Origin: Achromobacter sp. UMC71
GTDB lineage: Bacteria; Pseudomonadota; Gammaproteobacteria; Burkholderiales; Burkholderiaceae_B
Length of the DNA: 64,000 nt
Reading direction: 5' to 3'
Assembly: GCF_014170305.1 (NCBI RefSeq)
Contig: NZ_LZZT01000017.1
Span: 62,001-126,000, forward strand
Shown here piece by piece: positions 52,921 through 61,106 of this stretch; within the stretch, counting starts at the first letter, position 1, and each line of letters begins with the position of its first letter. Below the pieces are notes generated by a model. It made no database searches. It saw only the letters and a program-made list of their open reading frames with translations, and was not told the DNA's origin. The translations under genes and the position numbers were made by a program.

Positions 52921-54618
52921 TCAGAGGGATTCGGGCTCTCGGCGCAGCGAGAAGCCCTGCGCTTCGTTCATGGCCAGGTAGCTGACGTTGCGCGAAACCA
53001 CCGGCGGCTTGTCGCCCGTGTGCAGTGCCCGCAGCTCGTCCAGCACCATCTTGTCGGCCAGGGTCATGCGATCGATCATGCGCAGGTACTGCATCCAGCT
53101 TTCCACCAGGAAGACTTCGCGCCAGACGCCTTCGCGCTCCAGGTCGCGGAACAGTTGCCACTGCTGCGCGCCGTTGCGCAGCCGCACCTGGCGCATCGGC
53201 CCGGCCACGCGGATCAGCTCCGACAGTTTTTCCTTGGGAATCAGGTATTCCACCGCGACCAGCACCGCGCCGTGCTGGGTGTTGAAGCCTGCGGCCGACA
53301 GCGCCGGTTCGGTGCTGTCGGCGCGGGCCAGCGATTGGGTATCGACCTGTTCGGGCAGGCGCGAACGGTACAGCAGCGCGACGGTGATGCCCAGCATGAT
53401 GCCGGCTGAGGACAAGGCGCCGGACACGCCCATGGTGCCGGCGAAATGGCCCCACATGAACGAACCCGCCGCCAGGCCGCCGAAGATCGCCGTCTGGTAC
53501 AGCGCCAGCGAGCGCGCCTTGACCCAGTCGGGCACCAGCATCTGCACCGTGGTGTTGTAGGTGGCCAGCACGCCGATCCAGCAGCCGCCGGACAGCAGCA
53601 GCGCGGGAAACGCGACCCACAGATTGGCCGTCAGGCCCAGCGCCAGCAGGCAGGCCGCGAGCAACCCCGCGGCGGCGCTGACCAGGCCGCTGGCGCCCCA
53701 GGCGGCTTGCAGCCGGCGGACCACGGCGCTGCCCAGGATCGCGCCCACGCCCAGCGCGCCCAGCATGTAGCCGTACAGCAGCGCGTTGCCGTTCTCGTGG
53801 TCGTAGGCCAGCAACGGCAGCAGCGCCCACAGGGCGCTGGCCGACAGGCCGAAGGCGAAGGCGCGCAGCATCACCACGCGCGTCACGGTGGAGTGCTGGG
53901 TATAGCGCAGGGCGGCGACCACGCCTTCGAACAGGCGTTCGGGCGGCAGCCGCCGCACCGGGATGTCGCGGCGCCAGCGCCAGATGGCCCAGATCAGCCC
54001 GCCGTAGCACACGCAGTTCAACAGGAACACGGTGGGCGCGCCGGTGGCGCCCAGCAGCAGGCCGCCGATGGCGGGGCCCACCGCGCGCGCCACGTTGAAG
54101 TTCACGCTGTTGAGCAGCACCGCGCTGCCGACGTGGGCGCGCGGCACCTGTTCGCCCACCGCGGCCTGCCAGGCGGGCGTGACGATGGCGCTGCCGATGG
54201 CGATGCAGAACACCGAGATGATCAGGGTGATGGGATGCAGCAGCCCGGCGAACGCCAGGATGGTGATGAAGATGCCGCCGGCCAGCTCCAGCAACATGCC
54301 GGTGAGCATGACCTTGCGGCGGTCGTAGTTGTCGGCCAGCACTCCGGTCAGGATGGACAGCGCCACCAGCGGGAAGGTCGCGGCCACCTGGATCATGGCG
54401 ACCATCAGGGGGCTGCTCTGCTCGGTGGTGATGACCCAGGCCGCGGCGACCGATTGCGCCCATGTGCCGAGGTTGGCGAACAGGTTGGCGATCCAGATGA
54501 TGCGGAACGCGGGGAAGGACAAGGGGGAAAGCGTGCTGACCCGCAGGACGGGCTGGGGGGCGGCCGCCTCGGGCGGGGCGGCGGCCAGGTCGCTATTGGC
54601 CGAGACGGGCTGGAGCAT
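52921..54618 (-). CDS. MFS_3 exporter with C-terminal soluble domain
   Basis: The 565-residue product has an 11-12 helix major facilitator part (about 30-420) with the loop GVLADNYDRRK, resembling EntS-type exporters. A soluble C-terminal part of about 120 residues begins near AVLVAVEYLIPKEKLSELI and contains VRLRNGAQQWQLFRDLEREG and LVESWMQYLRMIDR, similar to dimeric alpha-beta barrel (ABM-like) domains. This two-part design is known for PF05977 members. The start at 54618 follows AGAGG. The Gcr-type gene is downstream; the substrate is unknown. Confidence 0.85.
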   Translation of the reverse strand: MLQPVSANSDLAAAPPEAAAPQPVLRVSTLSPLSFPAFRIIWIANLFANLGTWAQSVAAAWVITTEQSSPLMVAMIQVAATFPLVALSILTGVLADNYDRRKVMLTGMLLELAGGIFITILAFAGLLHPITLIISVFCIAIGSAIVTPAWQAAVGEQVPRAHVGSAVLLNSVNFNVARAVGPAIGGLLLGATGAPTVFLLNCVCYGGLIWAIWRWRRDIPVRRLPPERLFEGVVAALRYTQHSTVTRVVMLRAFAFGLSASALWALLPLLAYDHENGNALLYGYMLGALGVGAILGSAVVRRLQAAWGASGLVSAAAGLLAACLLALGLTANLWVAFPALLLSGGCWIGVLATYNTTVQMLVPDWVKARSLALYQTAIFGGLAAGSFMWGHFAGTMGVSGALSSAGIMLGITVALLYRSRLPEQVDTQSLARADSTEPALSAAGFNTQHGAVLVAVEYLIPKEKLSELIRVAGPMRQVRLRNGAQQWQLFRDLEREGVWREVFLVESWMQYLRMIDRMTLADKMVLDELRALHTGDKPPVVSRNVSYLAMNEAQGFSLRREPESL

Positions 54619-54770
54619 GAAGGCCTCTGGAAACCCCGGGAACGGCGGGCGGGGGCCGTCCAATGGTACGCCTAATAGGGGTCCGGGTTAAGACGAGGCG
54701 AAGCGCGAATGGGCGCGGGCGCGACGCCGCGCGCCTGGCGTCACGGCGTCGGCGTTGGCCCGGGCGGCGG

Positions 54771-54848
54771 CGGTCAGGGCTTGGCGGAAGCGGCCGGCTG
54801 GGACGGCGACGGTCAGGGCTTGGCGGAAGCGGCTGGCTGGGGCGGCGG
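54771..54848. repeat. 39-bp tandem duplication at the 3' end of the cytochrome gene
   Basis: Units 54771-54809 and 54810-54848 are about 36/39 identical. The second unit covers the last codons and stop of the cytochrome gene on the minus strand, and the first unit repeats them beyond the stop. It is therefore a non-coding relic of a duplication of the gene's end. Confidence 0.8.
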
Positions 54849-55172
54849 ATAAGCCTGGTTCAGGTATTGCACGATCAGCGGCACCTGGTCGGCCGGAATG
54901 GGGGCGCCGTAGGTGCCGACCATCTTCTTGACCTCGGCGTCCCAGAAGCCCAGCGGCATGGGCGGCTGCGACGACAGGTAGTCGACCGAGTGGCACATCA
55001 GGCACAGGGCAGCGCTTTGGGCGCCGGGGCCGGTGCCGGGGTGCAGCGTGGCGGTTTCCTGGGGCAGCTGGATGTCCAGGGCGCTGGCGGGGGCACAGGC
55101 AGCGGCGGCGGCCAGCGCGAAGGCCAGGCCGGCCAGGCGCACGGGGCAATGGCGGCGGGCGGAGAAGGTCAT
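54813..55172 (-). CDS. sorB: SorB-like c-type cytochrome
   Basis: The 119-residue product has a signal peptide (residues about 10-32, ending ASALD) and one heme-binding motif CLMCH (Cys57, Cys60, His61). A Met in the following part (Met72 or Met84) is the probable second axial ligand. It takes electrons from the sulfite dehydrogenase encoded directly upstream. AAGGAG precedes the ATG, and the gap to the molybdoenzyme stop is ten bases. The 3' end is duplicated in a 39-bp repeat. Confidence 0.88.
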   Translation of the reverse strand: MTFSARRHCPVRLAGLAFALAAAAACAPASALDIQLPQETATLHPGTGPGAQSAALCLMCHSVDYLSSQPPMPLGFWDAEVKKMVGTYGAPIPADQVPLIVQYLNQAYPPPQPAASAKP

Positions 55173-55182
55173 GGCGGGCTCC

Positions 55183-56418
55183 TTACGCGGCATCGACGCG
55201 CACGGTTTCGACCACGTTGCGCATGTACCCGGACGGGTTCCACAGCGGGTCCAGGGGTTGGGTTTCGCCGGCCGTATTGGTGGCGCGGACCTTCAGGGCG
55301 TAGGCGCCGGCCTGCTTGGGCGTGAAGTCGGCGTGCCATTCGCGGAACGAATAGCGGCCCAGATCCTGGCCCAGCGTGGCGGCGTGCCAGGTCTTGCCGC
55401 CGTCGACCGAGAGCTGCACCTCGCGGATGCCACGGCCGCCGTCGAACGCAATGCCGCGCACCTTGACGGGCTTGCCCTTGGCCACGCGGGCGCCGTCGGC
55501 CAGGCTGGTGATGAAGCTGCGTACGTTGTAGCGGCCGATGGGGCGCGTCTTGTCGGGGGCCTTGCCCACCGGGGTGCAGGCGCAGTCGTTGTCGGGGATG
55601 CGGTAGGCCTTCTGCATCCAGAAGCCGTCGAAGTCCGCGTCCAGCACCTTGATGTCGGCCAGGTGCTTGACCCAGTAGGTGCCGTAGTAGCCGGGCACCA
55701 CCAGCCGCACGGGATAGCCGTTGAGCATGGGCAGGTCGGCGCCGTTCATGGCGTAGGCCAGCATGACTTCGCCGTCCAGGGCATGGGCCGCGTCCAGCGC
55801 CTTGATGAATTCCGGGGTGCCGGGCAGCACCGGCCGGTCCAGCCCCTGGAAGGTGACCTGGCGGGCGCCGGCCTGGATGCCTGCCTTTTCCAGGATGCGC
55901 TTGAGGGGGATGCCCACCCAGCGGGCGTTGCCCATGGCGCCGTTGCCCAGCTGGCCGCCGCCCACGCGGGGCTCGAAGAAGCCGCGGCTGTTGCCGGAGC
56001 ACTGGGTGACGGCCACCAGCTCGACCGGCGCGCCGAATTGTTGCTTCAGGTCGGCCAGCGACAGCTCCAGCGGCGTGCCGACCAGGCCCCCCACGCGCAG
56101 CCGGTAGGTATTGGCGTCGACCTGGGTGGGGATGTTGCCCAGGTGGTAGCGCACGAAGAAGGCGTCGTTGGGCGTGATGACGCCCTCGTTGAAGACGGCA
56201 AACGGCGTTTCCAGTTGCGGCGGACGCGAGGTCTGGCGGATCAGCGGACGCTTCTGGGGATACGCGATCAGGTCGCGTTCGCCGTTGGCGAAAGGCAGCG
56301 TGACAGTGGCCGGGGCGGCCAGGCTGGTCAGGGCATGGCCGGCCAGCGTGCCGGCCGCGCCCACGGTACACGCCTGGCGCAGGAAGCGCCGGCGCCCATC
56401 CGGATCGAATGTGCTCAT
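55183..56418 (-). CDS. sorA: Sulfite dehydrogenase molybdopterin subunit (SorA-like)
   Basis: The 411-residue enzyme oxidises sulfite to sulfate in the periplasm. It has a twin-arginine signal (RRRFLRQACTVG), the molybdenum ligand Cys140 in AVTQCSGNSRGFF, and the sulfite-oxidase blocks TPNDAFFVRYH, PGYYGTYWVKHL and DGGRGIREVQLSVDGGKTW. The C-terminal domain is the Mo-co dimerisation domain. The cytochrome gene follows by ten bases. This fits the SorAB pair of Starkeya novella. A sulfite/organosulfur exporter of the TauE/SafE type lies 4.5 kb away. Confidence 0.93.
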   Translation of the reverse strand: MSTFDPDGRRRFLRQACTVGAAGTLAGHALTSLAAPATVTLPFANGERDLIAYPQKRPLIRQTSRPPQLETPFAVFNEGVITPNDAFFVRYHLGNIPTQVDANTYRLRVGGLVGTPLELSLADLKQQFGAPVELVAVTQCSGNSRGFFEPRVGGGQLGNGAMGNARWVGIPLKRILEKAGIQAGARQVTFQGLDRPVLPGTPEFIKALDAAHALDGEVMLAYAMNGADLPMLNGYPVRLVVPGYYGTYWVKHLADIKVLDADFDGFWMQKAYRIPDNDCACTPVGKAPDKTRPIGRYNVRSFITSLADGARVAKGKPVKVRGIAFDGGRGIREVQLSVDGGKTWHAATLGQDLGRYSFREWHADFTPKQAGAYALKVRATNTAGETQPLDPLWNPSGYMRNVVETVRVDAA

Positions 56419-56573
56419 GCTTGTCTCCTCTGTGTTTTCTAGTACCCTGCCCCTCGCGGCGCGGTCGGATCAGGCTACGCCCGGCTAGCTGACAGCGGCG
56501 TTAATTGTTGCGCCGTATTGCGGCGGCCGTTCCAATATCAGCCATTTCCGCACAATCGACGCACTCCTTCACG

Positions 56574-56978
56574 ATGAGACTGACCTTCAATCGATCCGCC
56601 TTTGCCGCCCTGGTCGCCGTCACAGTCGTGGAGGCGTTGATCGCCACCTTGGGCAAGCCCTACCCGCTGTTGCGCGGTTTCGTGGGCGATGTGGTGGCGG
56701 TGGGCTGGGCGTACCTGGTGTACCGCAGCTTCATCCGCGCGGGCGTGCTGCCGCTGGCGATAGCGGCCTTGCTGACGGGCTATGCGGTGGAATTCGGCCA
56801 GTACCTGGCGCGATATTTCGGCTTGCGCATCGAGCAGCCGGTGCTGCGCGTCATCCTGGGCAGCGTGCCCGATTGGTGGGATGTGGTGGCCTACACCGTG
56901 GGCTTTTGCCTGGTGCTGCTGCTGGCGGGAGTGAAGGCGCGCTGGGACCGGCGCGCCGGCCCGTTGTTGACGGGCTAG
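56574..56978 (+). CDS. DUF2809 small membrane protein
   Basis: The 134-residue product has about four hydrophobic helices and matches the DUF2809 pattern (GKPYPLLRGFVGDVVAVGWAY in part, YAVEFGQYLARYFGLR, LGSVPDWWDVVAYTVG). Its function is unknown. It is a small inner-membrane protein divergent from the sulfite dehydrogenase operon. The ATG at 56574 was chosen as the first that gives family similarity; no clear ribosome-binding site precedes it. Confidence 0.82.
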   Translation: MRLTFNRSAFAALVAVTVVEALIATLGKPYPLLRGFVGDVVAVGWAYLVYRSFIRAGVLPLAIAALLTGYAVEFGQYLARYFGLRIEQPVLRVILGSVPDWWDVVAYTVGFCLVLLLAGVKARWDRRAGPLLTG

Positions 56979-56996
56979 GCCCGGTCTGACTCCGAC

Positions 56997-57215
56997 TTAA
57001 CCTGCTTGCCCGACCGGGGCGCCGCTGCGCCCTGGCGCAGCCTGGCCCGTGGACGCGGCCAGCGGCTGCAGCCGCGCGTTGCGAAACGGCGCGAAGCATT
57101 CCGACCAGGACTTGGGGAACAAGGGCGTGGCATGGCGCACGGCGTCGCGGCCGGCGTAATGGGCCAGCAGTTGCTGGCCGATGGGAGCGTCTCCGAGGGG
57201 ATGGCGGGTGGTCAT
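56997..57215 (-). CDS. Small hypothetical protein
   Basis: A 72-residue open frame starts MTTRHPLGDAPIGQQLLAHY. It is soluble, with one Cys, and has a Pro/Gly/Ala-rich C terminus that looks unstructured. No family is recognised. It lies between the DUF2809 gene and the di-iron gene, in the opposite orientation to both. The ribosome-binding site is weak, so coding status is uncertain. Confidence 0.35.
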   Translation of the reverse strand: MTTRHPLGDAPIGQQLLAHYAGRDAVRHATPLFPKSWSECFAPFRNARLQPLAASTGQAAPGRSGAPVGQAG

Positions 57216-57370
57216 GGTATTTCCGTATTGCATTGAAAGTGTATTCATTGTACCAGTCTGCGCAAATCTTGCTCAAGCCCAGTCCTGGTATGCAAGTCCT
57301 TGATATCAGAAGAGCCGTCCCCGATATTCAGCCTTCGGGTGGGAATACCCTAGGCGACTAAAACGGTAGA

Positions 57371-57386
57371 CGGTATACAATGTTCA
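57371..57386. promoter_or_regulatory. GTATAC motif before the di-iron cluster
   Basis: GGTATACAATGTTCA ends 57 bp before the start of the di-iron gene. The 14-base core GTATACAATGTTCA (57373-57386) is repeated exactly at 62729-62742 before the aldehyde dehydrogenase. FadR-type GntR proteins bind GT-N-AC palindromes of this kind, and one is encoded nearby. Confidence 0.6.
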
Positions 57387-57442
57387 TCATCGGCCAAGGG
57401 CAGCGCCCGGCCGGCCCCTCCCCACTGGACCTGGAGCGCGTC

Positions 57443-58174
57443 ATGGCAGAACTGATGAATCGAGATGAATTCCGTACCGCGTTGGAAAACGCGATCAAGG
57501 GCAAGAGCGCCAACGCCTCGCCCTTTTCCATCGCCTGGGCCGAAGGCAAACTCAGCCGCCAGCATCTGCAGCGCTGGGCGGAAAACCACTACCACTACGT
57601 CGGCCCCTTCGCCGACTACCTGGGGTACCTGTACGCCCGCACGCCGGATGCCTACACGGAAGCCAAGGATTTCCTGCTGGCCAACATGTACGAAGAGGAA
57701 ATCGGCGGCGACCGCCACACGGACTTGCTGATCCGCTTTGCCGAAGCCTGCGGCACCACGCGCGAACGCGTGGTCAACCCGGACAACATGTCGCCCACCA
57801 CCCGCGCGCTGCAAAGCTGGTGCTACGCCGTGGCCATGCGCGAAGACCCGATCGTGGCCGTGGCCGGCCTGGTGGTGGGGCTGGAATCGCAGGTGCCGTC
57901 CATCTACCGCAAGCAGACGCCGACGCTGCGCGAGAAATACGGCTTTACCGACGAAGAAGTGGAATTCTTCGACCTGCACATCGTGTCCGACGAGATCCAC
58001 GGCGAACGCGGCTACCAGATCGTGCTGGAGCATGCCAACACGGTGGACCTGCAACAGCGCTGCCTGAAGATCTGCGAGATCGGCGCGCAGATGCGGCTGC
58101 TGTACACCACCGCGCTCTACACCGACTACGTGCAGCAGGAAATCGCGCTGCCCGAGCTGGGCCTGGCCGCTTGA
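57443..58174 (+). CDS. Heme-oxygenase-like di-iron oxidase (CADD/TenA/PqqC-like fold)
   Basis: The 243-residue all-helical product keeps the six metal-ligand pattern of the CADD group: Glu85 and His92 (EEIGGDRH), Glu148 (VVGLESQVP), then His179, Asp183 and His186 (HIVSDEIH). These match Glu81, His88, Glu142, His174, Asp178 and His181 of Chlamydia CADD with the same local spacing. The Tyr donated by CADD for p-aminobenzoate is replaced by Ser in SPFSIAW, so that reaction is doubtful. Two [2Fe-2S] ferredoxins follow, which could supply electrons for O2 activation. The substrate is unknown. The ATG at 57443 follows GGAG; 57455 is an alternative. Confidence 0.85.
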   Translation: MAELMNRDEFRTALENAIKGKSANASPFSIAWAEGKLSRQHLQRWAENHYHYVGPFADYLGYLYARTPDAYTEAKDFLLANMYEEEIGGDRHTDLLIRFAEACGTTRERVVNPDNMSPTTRALQSWCYAVAMREDPIVAVAGLVVGLESQVPSIYRKQTPTLREKYGFTDEEVEFFDLHIVSDEIHGERGYQIVLEHANTVDLQQRCLKICEIGAQMRLLYTTALYTDYVQQEIALPELGLAA

Positions 58175-58248
58175 TTCCCCTGGCCGTGGCGGCGCCCGCG
58201 CAGCGTGCGCGGACGCCGCCACGGCCGCTGACACGGATATCCCGATCC

Positions 58249-58548
58249 ATGCCCACTGTCGTATTCCACAAAGGCGGTCAGACCTACACCGGCGTGGTGC
58301 AGGACAACACCAATCTGGTCGTACGCGCCGGCATCCGGCAATTTCCCTTTCCGCATCTGCGCTACGAGTGCGGCATGGGCAAGTGCGCCAAATGCGCCTG
58401 CCGCGTGCTGGCGGGGGCGGAGCACCTGCCGCCCGTGAACTGGAAGGAAAAAAAGCAGCTGGGCGATCGCGTCGACGACGGCTACCGGCTGGTCTGCCAG
58501 CTGTGGATCGGCAACGACGTTGAATTGGCGCAGGACGCGGAAGGCTAG
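58249..58548 (+). CDS. Plant-type [2Fe-2S] ferredoxin
   Basis: The 99-residue protein has the plant-type cluster ligands Cys41, Cys46, Cys49 (CGMGKCAKC) and Cys83 (RLVCQLWIG), with an extra Cys51. The rest is the beta-grasp fold of small ferredoxins. It follows the di-iron gene by 74 bp and is probably its electron donor. Its stop codon TAG is the first part of TAGGGCCTGT, the same 10 bases that begin the repeat elements at 6890 and 27346. Confidence 0.9.
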   Translation: MPTVVFHKGGQTYTGVVQDNTNLVVRAGIRQFPFPHLRYECGMGKCAKCACRVLAGAEHLPPVNWKEKKQLGDRVDDGYRLVCQLWIGNDVELAQDAEG

Positions 58549-58576
58549 GGCCTGTCAGCACGAAAAGGAGCCCCGC

Positions 58577-58912
58577 ATGAATCCAGGCGACGCGCCATAC
58601 GTGATCCTGACAAGCAAGCCCGGCGTGTTCCGCACCGAGGCGGGCGAGCAGGCCGAGATCATCGAAACCTACGACTACCTCTGCGGCGGCCGCACGCGTG
58701 CGGTGTTCAGCATCGCGCGGCTATCCGGGCCGACGCGGCTGGTGGTCACCGAAGAGACGCCGCCTTACGTGGTGAACCGCGTGCCGTCGAAATTCCTGGA
58801 TCACTTTGCCTCGATCGAGGCCGCGCGCCGCGAACTGGACCACCTGACGCGGTTCGGCGGCGGCGACACCACTTTGACGCGACGCGCCCATCCCGTCGCC
58901 GCGGAGCAATGA
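58577..58912 (+). CDS. Hypothetical protein of the di-iron cluster
   Basis: The 111-residue product has no signal peptide or membrane segment. It contains one Cys (ETYDYLCGG) and a conserved-looking block VTEETPPYVVNRVPSKFLDHF. No family is recognised. AAGGAG lies before the ATG, and its stop overlaps the start of the second ferredoxin by four bases. Its position between two ferredoxins suggests a helper role in the same system, such as a structural or assembly factor. Confidence 0.75.
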   Translation: MNPGDAPYVILTSKPGVFRTEAGEQAEIIETYDYLCGGRTRAVFSIARLSGPTRLVVTEETPPYVVNRVPSKFLDHFASIEAARRELDHLTRFGGGDTTLTRRAHPVAAEQ

Positions 58913-59268
58913 GCAGCATGGTCAAGATCACTTTTCTTTCGAACGGCGGCAAGGTTGCCAGCGCGCCGGAAAACAGCAATCTGCTGCGCGTGTCGCTCAA
59001 GGAACAGGGCGGCATTCCATTCAAGTGCGGCGGCGGCCTGTGCGGCACCTGCAAGTGCCGCATCGAACAGGGGCTGGAGCACACCGACGCCATCAAGCCC
59101 AAGGAGCGCAAGCATCTGCGGCCCGAAGACTTCGAGGCCGGTTACCGCATGGCGTGCCAGACGTTCGTGCTGGGGGACGTGGCGGTGTCGTGGGTGGTGC
59201 AGAACGGCAAGGGCGTAGTGGTGGATGCCGCCGGCCAGGCGGCGCCGGTGGCGCCTGTGGACGGCTGA
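58909..59268 (+). CDS. Plant-type [2Fe-2S] ferredoxin
   Basis: The 119-residue protein has ligands Cys40, Cys45, Cys48 (CGGGLCGTC) and Cys83 (RMACQTFVLG), with an extra Cys50. This is the same CX4CX2CXC spacing as the first ferredoxin, but the two sequences are clearly different. The start overlaps the previous stop (ATGA). It is the last gene of the di-iron cluster, followed by convergent gntR. The pair may differ in redox potential. Confidence 0.9.
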   Translation: MSSMVKITFLSNGGKVASAPENSNLLRVSLKEQGGIPFKCGGGLCGTCKCRIEQGLEHTDAIKPKERKHLRPEDFEAGYRMACQTFVLGDVAVSWVVQNGKGVVVDAAGQAAPVAPVDG

Positions 59269-59315
59269 TCGCTCCGATCGGGTAATTCGGCCGCGCCGCG
59301 GCCACCAGGCCACAC

Positions 59316-59339
59316 AGCGCGGCTGCAGTGGGCCGCGCT
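59316..59339. terminator. GC hairpin between ferredoxin and GntR genes
   Basis: AGCGCGGC and GCCGCGCT form an 8-bp stem with an eight-base loop between convergent genes. There is no T run, so terminator function is possible but not sure. Confidence 0.35.
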
Positions 59340-59350
59340 ACGGTCGTGGT

Positions 59351-60067
59351 TCAGGCGGCCGACGAATGCGCCTGGCGGGTGTCGGTGTAGGCCTTGGCGG
59401 CGTTGTGCACGTGCTGGCTGGCCAGCAACGCGGCCAGGTCGCCGTTGCCGGCGATGACGGCGTTCAGGATCTGCGAGTGCTCGTCCCAGTTCTGCTTGGC
59501 GCGGTGCATGTTGCTGGGCGCGAACAGCAGCGCGGTGCGGTCGCGCAGGGACCGCATCAGGTCGGTCAGCACGACGTTGCCGCCGATGGTGGCCAGCATT
59601 TCGTGGAACTGCGAATTCAGCGCCAGGAACTTGTCCAGCTGTTCGCTGCGCGCGGCCTCGGTGCCTTCGCGCAGGAAGGCCTGCAGGCGTTCAACGGTTT
59701 TCTCGTCGCGGCGTTGCGCCGCCAGCTTGGCGTTCAGGCCCTCCAGCGTGGCGCGCACTTCGACCATGTCGTAGGCCACCGCGTCGGACAGCACCGACAC
59801 CGATGCGCCGCGGCGCGGCTCGATGGTGACCAGGCCTTCGGCGGCCAGCGCGCGCAACGCCTCGCGCACCGGGATGCGCGACACGCCCATTTCTTCCGAC
59901 AGCCTTCCTTCGACCAGCCGGTCGCCGGGGGTGAATTCGCCGCTGAGGATGCGCTCGCGCAGCTTGTCGCGGATGACCGCGAACAACTGCGGATGCTGCT
60001 CGCCGATTTTCAGCGGGGCAGAAGGCTGCGTGTCTACGGCTTGCGGGCTGACGGGCGTGGTTGTCAT
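59351..60067 (-). CDS. FCD-type GntR regulator
   Basis: The 238-residue product has a GntR winged helix (about 30-90, with LRERILSGEFTPGDRLVEGR and GVSRIPVREALRAL) and an all-helical FCD effector domain, as in FadR-type regulators of catabolic genes. The C-terminal domain keeps the Asp/His pattern that can bind a metal and an organic acid. An in-frame start at 60103 would lie within a degenerate GTAATACAATG motif. The regulator faces the ferredoxin cluster and is followed by its likely targets, each with a GTATAC motif. Confidence 0.9.
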   Translation of the reverse strand: MTTTPVSPQAVDTQPSAPLKIGEQHPQLFAVIRDKLRERILSGEFTPGDRLVEGRLSEEMGVSRIPVREALRALAAEGLVTIEPRRGASVSVLSDAVAYDMVEVRATLEGLNAKLAAQRRDEKTVERLQAFLREGTEAARSEQLDKFLALNSQFHEMLATIGGNVVLTDLMRSLRDRTALLFAPSNMHRAKQNWDEHSQILNAVIAGNGDLAALLASQHVHNAAKAYTDTRQAHSSAA

Positions 60068-60144
60068 GGCGAGCAGGTCTGGTGGAATGGATACAGTCTT
60101 CATTGTATTACCGGGGTGGGTCGCGGCGGCGGGCGCGCTTGCCG

Positions 60145-60882
60145 TCAGCCCAGCCACAAGGCCTTGGCGATGACGCCCAGCGCGCCCAGGGCGCAGGCGC
60201 TCAGCAGCACGCCGCGCACCGCCCGCGGCGGCAGCCGGGAGCGCAAGCGGCCGGAAACGGCAAAGCCGGCGAGCAGGAACGGCGCCAGGCTGAGCGCCAG
60301 TCCGGCGTGGTAGCCGGTGTAGCGTTCGGCCCACGCCAGCATGGCCAGGGAAAAGATCGATCCAAGAAATAGGACCATGCCCAGCGTGGCGCGCAGCCGC
60401 GCGGGCTCGGCGTGTTGCAGCACCAGGGCGATGGGCGGGGCGCCCACCGAGGTCATGGTGCCCATGATGCCCGACGCCACGCCAGCGCCGGAGACCCGGC
60501 CGGGCGTGGCGGCAAAGCGCAGGCCGGCAAGGCTGAGCGCGACCGCGGCCAGGATCAGCGCGGCAAACAGCAAGCCCAGGGCCTGGGCCGAGAAGCGGGC
60601 CATGGCATAGATGGCGATCAGCGTGCCGGCGGCACGCCCGCTCAGGGCATAGGCCACGGCGGGCCAGTCGATCGCGGCGCGTTCGCGCAGCGCGGTCAGC
60701 AGCGAGATGAAGCCGCCCAGCGTCAGGAGCGGTCCGGGCGCCAGTTGGGGGAAAAACAGCGCCGCCACGGGCGCGGCGAACATGGCGAAGCCGATGCCGC
60801 CCACGCCCTGGGCCAGCGCGGCGCCGAACACCACGACGGCCATGGCGCCGTAATGCCAGAAGTCGGGGAACGAAGCGGGCAT
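60145..60882 (-). CDS. TSUP-family (TauE/SafE) transporter
   Basis: The 245-residue product has about eight hydrophobic helices in two repeats and the TauE/SafE pattern (GGIGFAMFAAPVAALFFPQL near the start, SGIMGTMTSVGAPPIAL in the second half). Members export sulfite, sulfoacetate or other organic acids. It is on the same strand as the GntR gene, 41 bp upstream of the regulator's possible start at 60103. A GTATAC motif lies just before its start. With the SorAB enzymes nearby, a sulfur role is possible but not shown. Confidence 0.85.
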   Translation of the reverse strand: MPASFPDFWHYGAMAVVVFGAALAQGVGGIGFAMFAAPVAALFFPQLAPGPLLTLGGFISLLTALRERAAIDWPAVAYALSGRAAGTLIAIYAMARFSAQALGLLFAALILAAVALSLAGLRFAATPGRVSGAGVASGIMGTMTSVGAPPIALVLQHAEPARLRATLGMVLFLGSIFSLAMLAWAERYTGYHAGLALSLAPFLLAGFAVSGRLRSRLPPRAVRGVLLSACALGALGVIAKALWLG

Positions 60883-60895
60883 CGTATTACGCCTA

Positions 60896-60905
60896 TTTTG
60901 TATAC
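60896..60905. promoter_or_regulatory. GTATAC motif before the TSUP gene
   Basis: TTTTGTATAC (plus strand) centres on a GTATAC palindrome 18-23 bp upstream of the TSUP start codon on the minus strand. Read in that gene's direction it is CGTATACAAAA, close to the motif at 57373. Confidence 0.5.
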
Positions 60906-61055
60906 GGTAGTCTATTTGTTTTTTGCGCATGCACCGTAACAGGGCATGCCGCACGCTTTAGTGCCCTGATTTTCCTGGAATATTCAAGGAATTTTCAGAA
61001 TTATCGCTTTCCCTAGGCGTTGCATATTTCGATTGGTATGGCGCATAACGAAATA

Positions 61056-61065
61056 TAGTATACCG
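61056..61065. promoter_or_regulatory. GTATAC motif before the permease
   Basis: ATAGTATACC lies 42-51 bp before the permease start. The GTATAC core (61058-61063) equals that of the three other sites in this region. Confidence 0.5.
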
Positions 61066-61106
61066 AAGTGGCGACTTAACAGCCACGTCGACAAGGGGAA
61101 TAGCGC

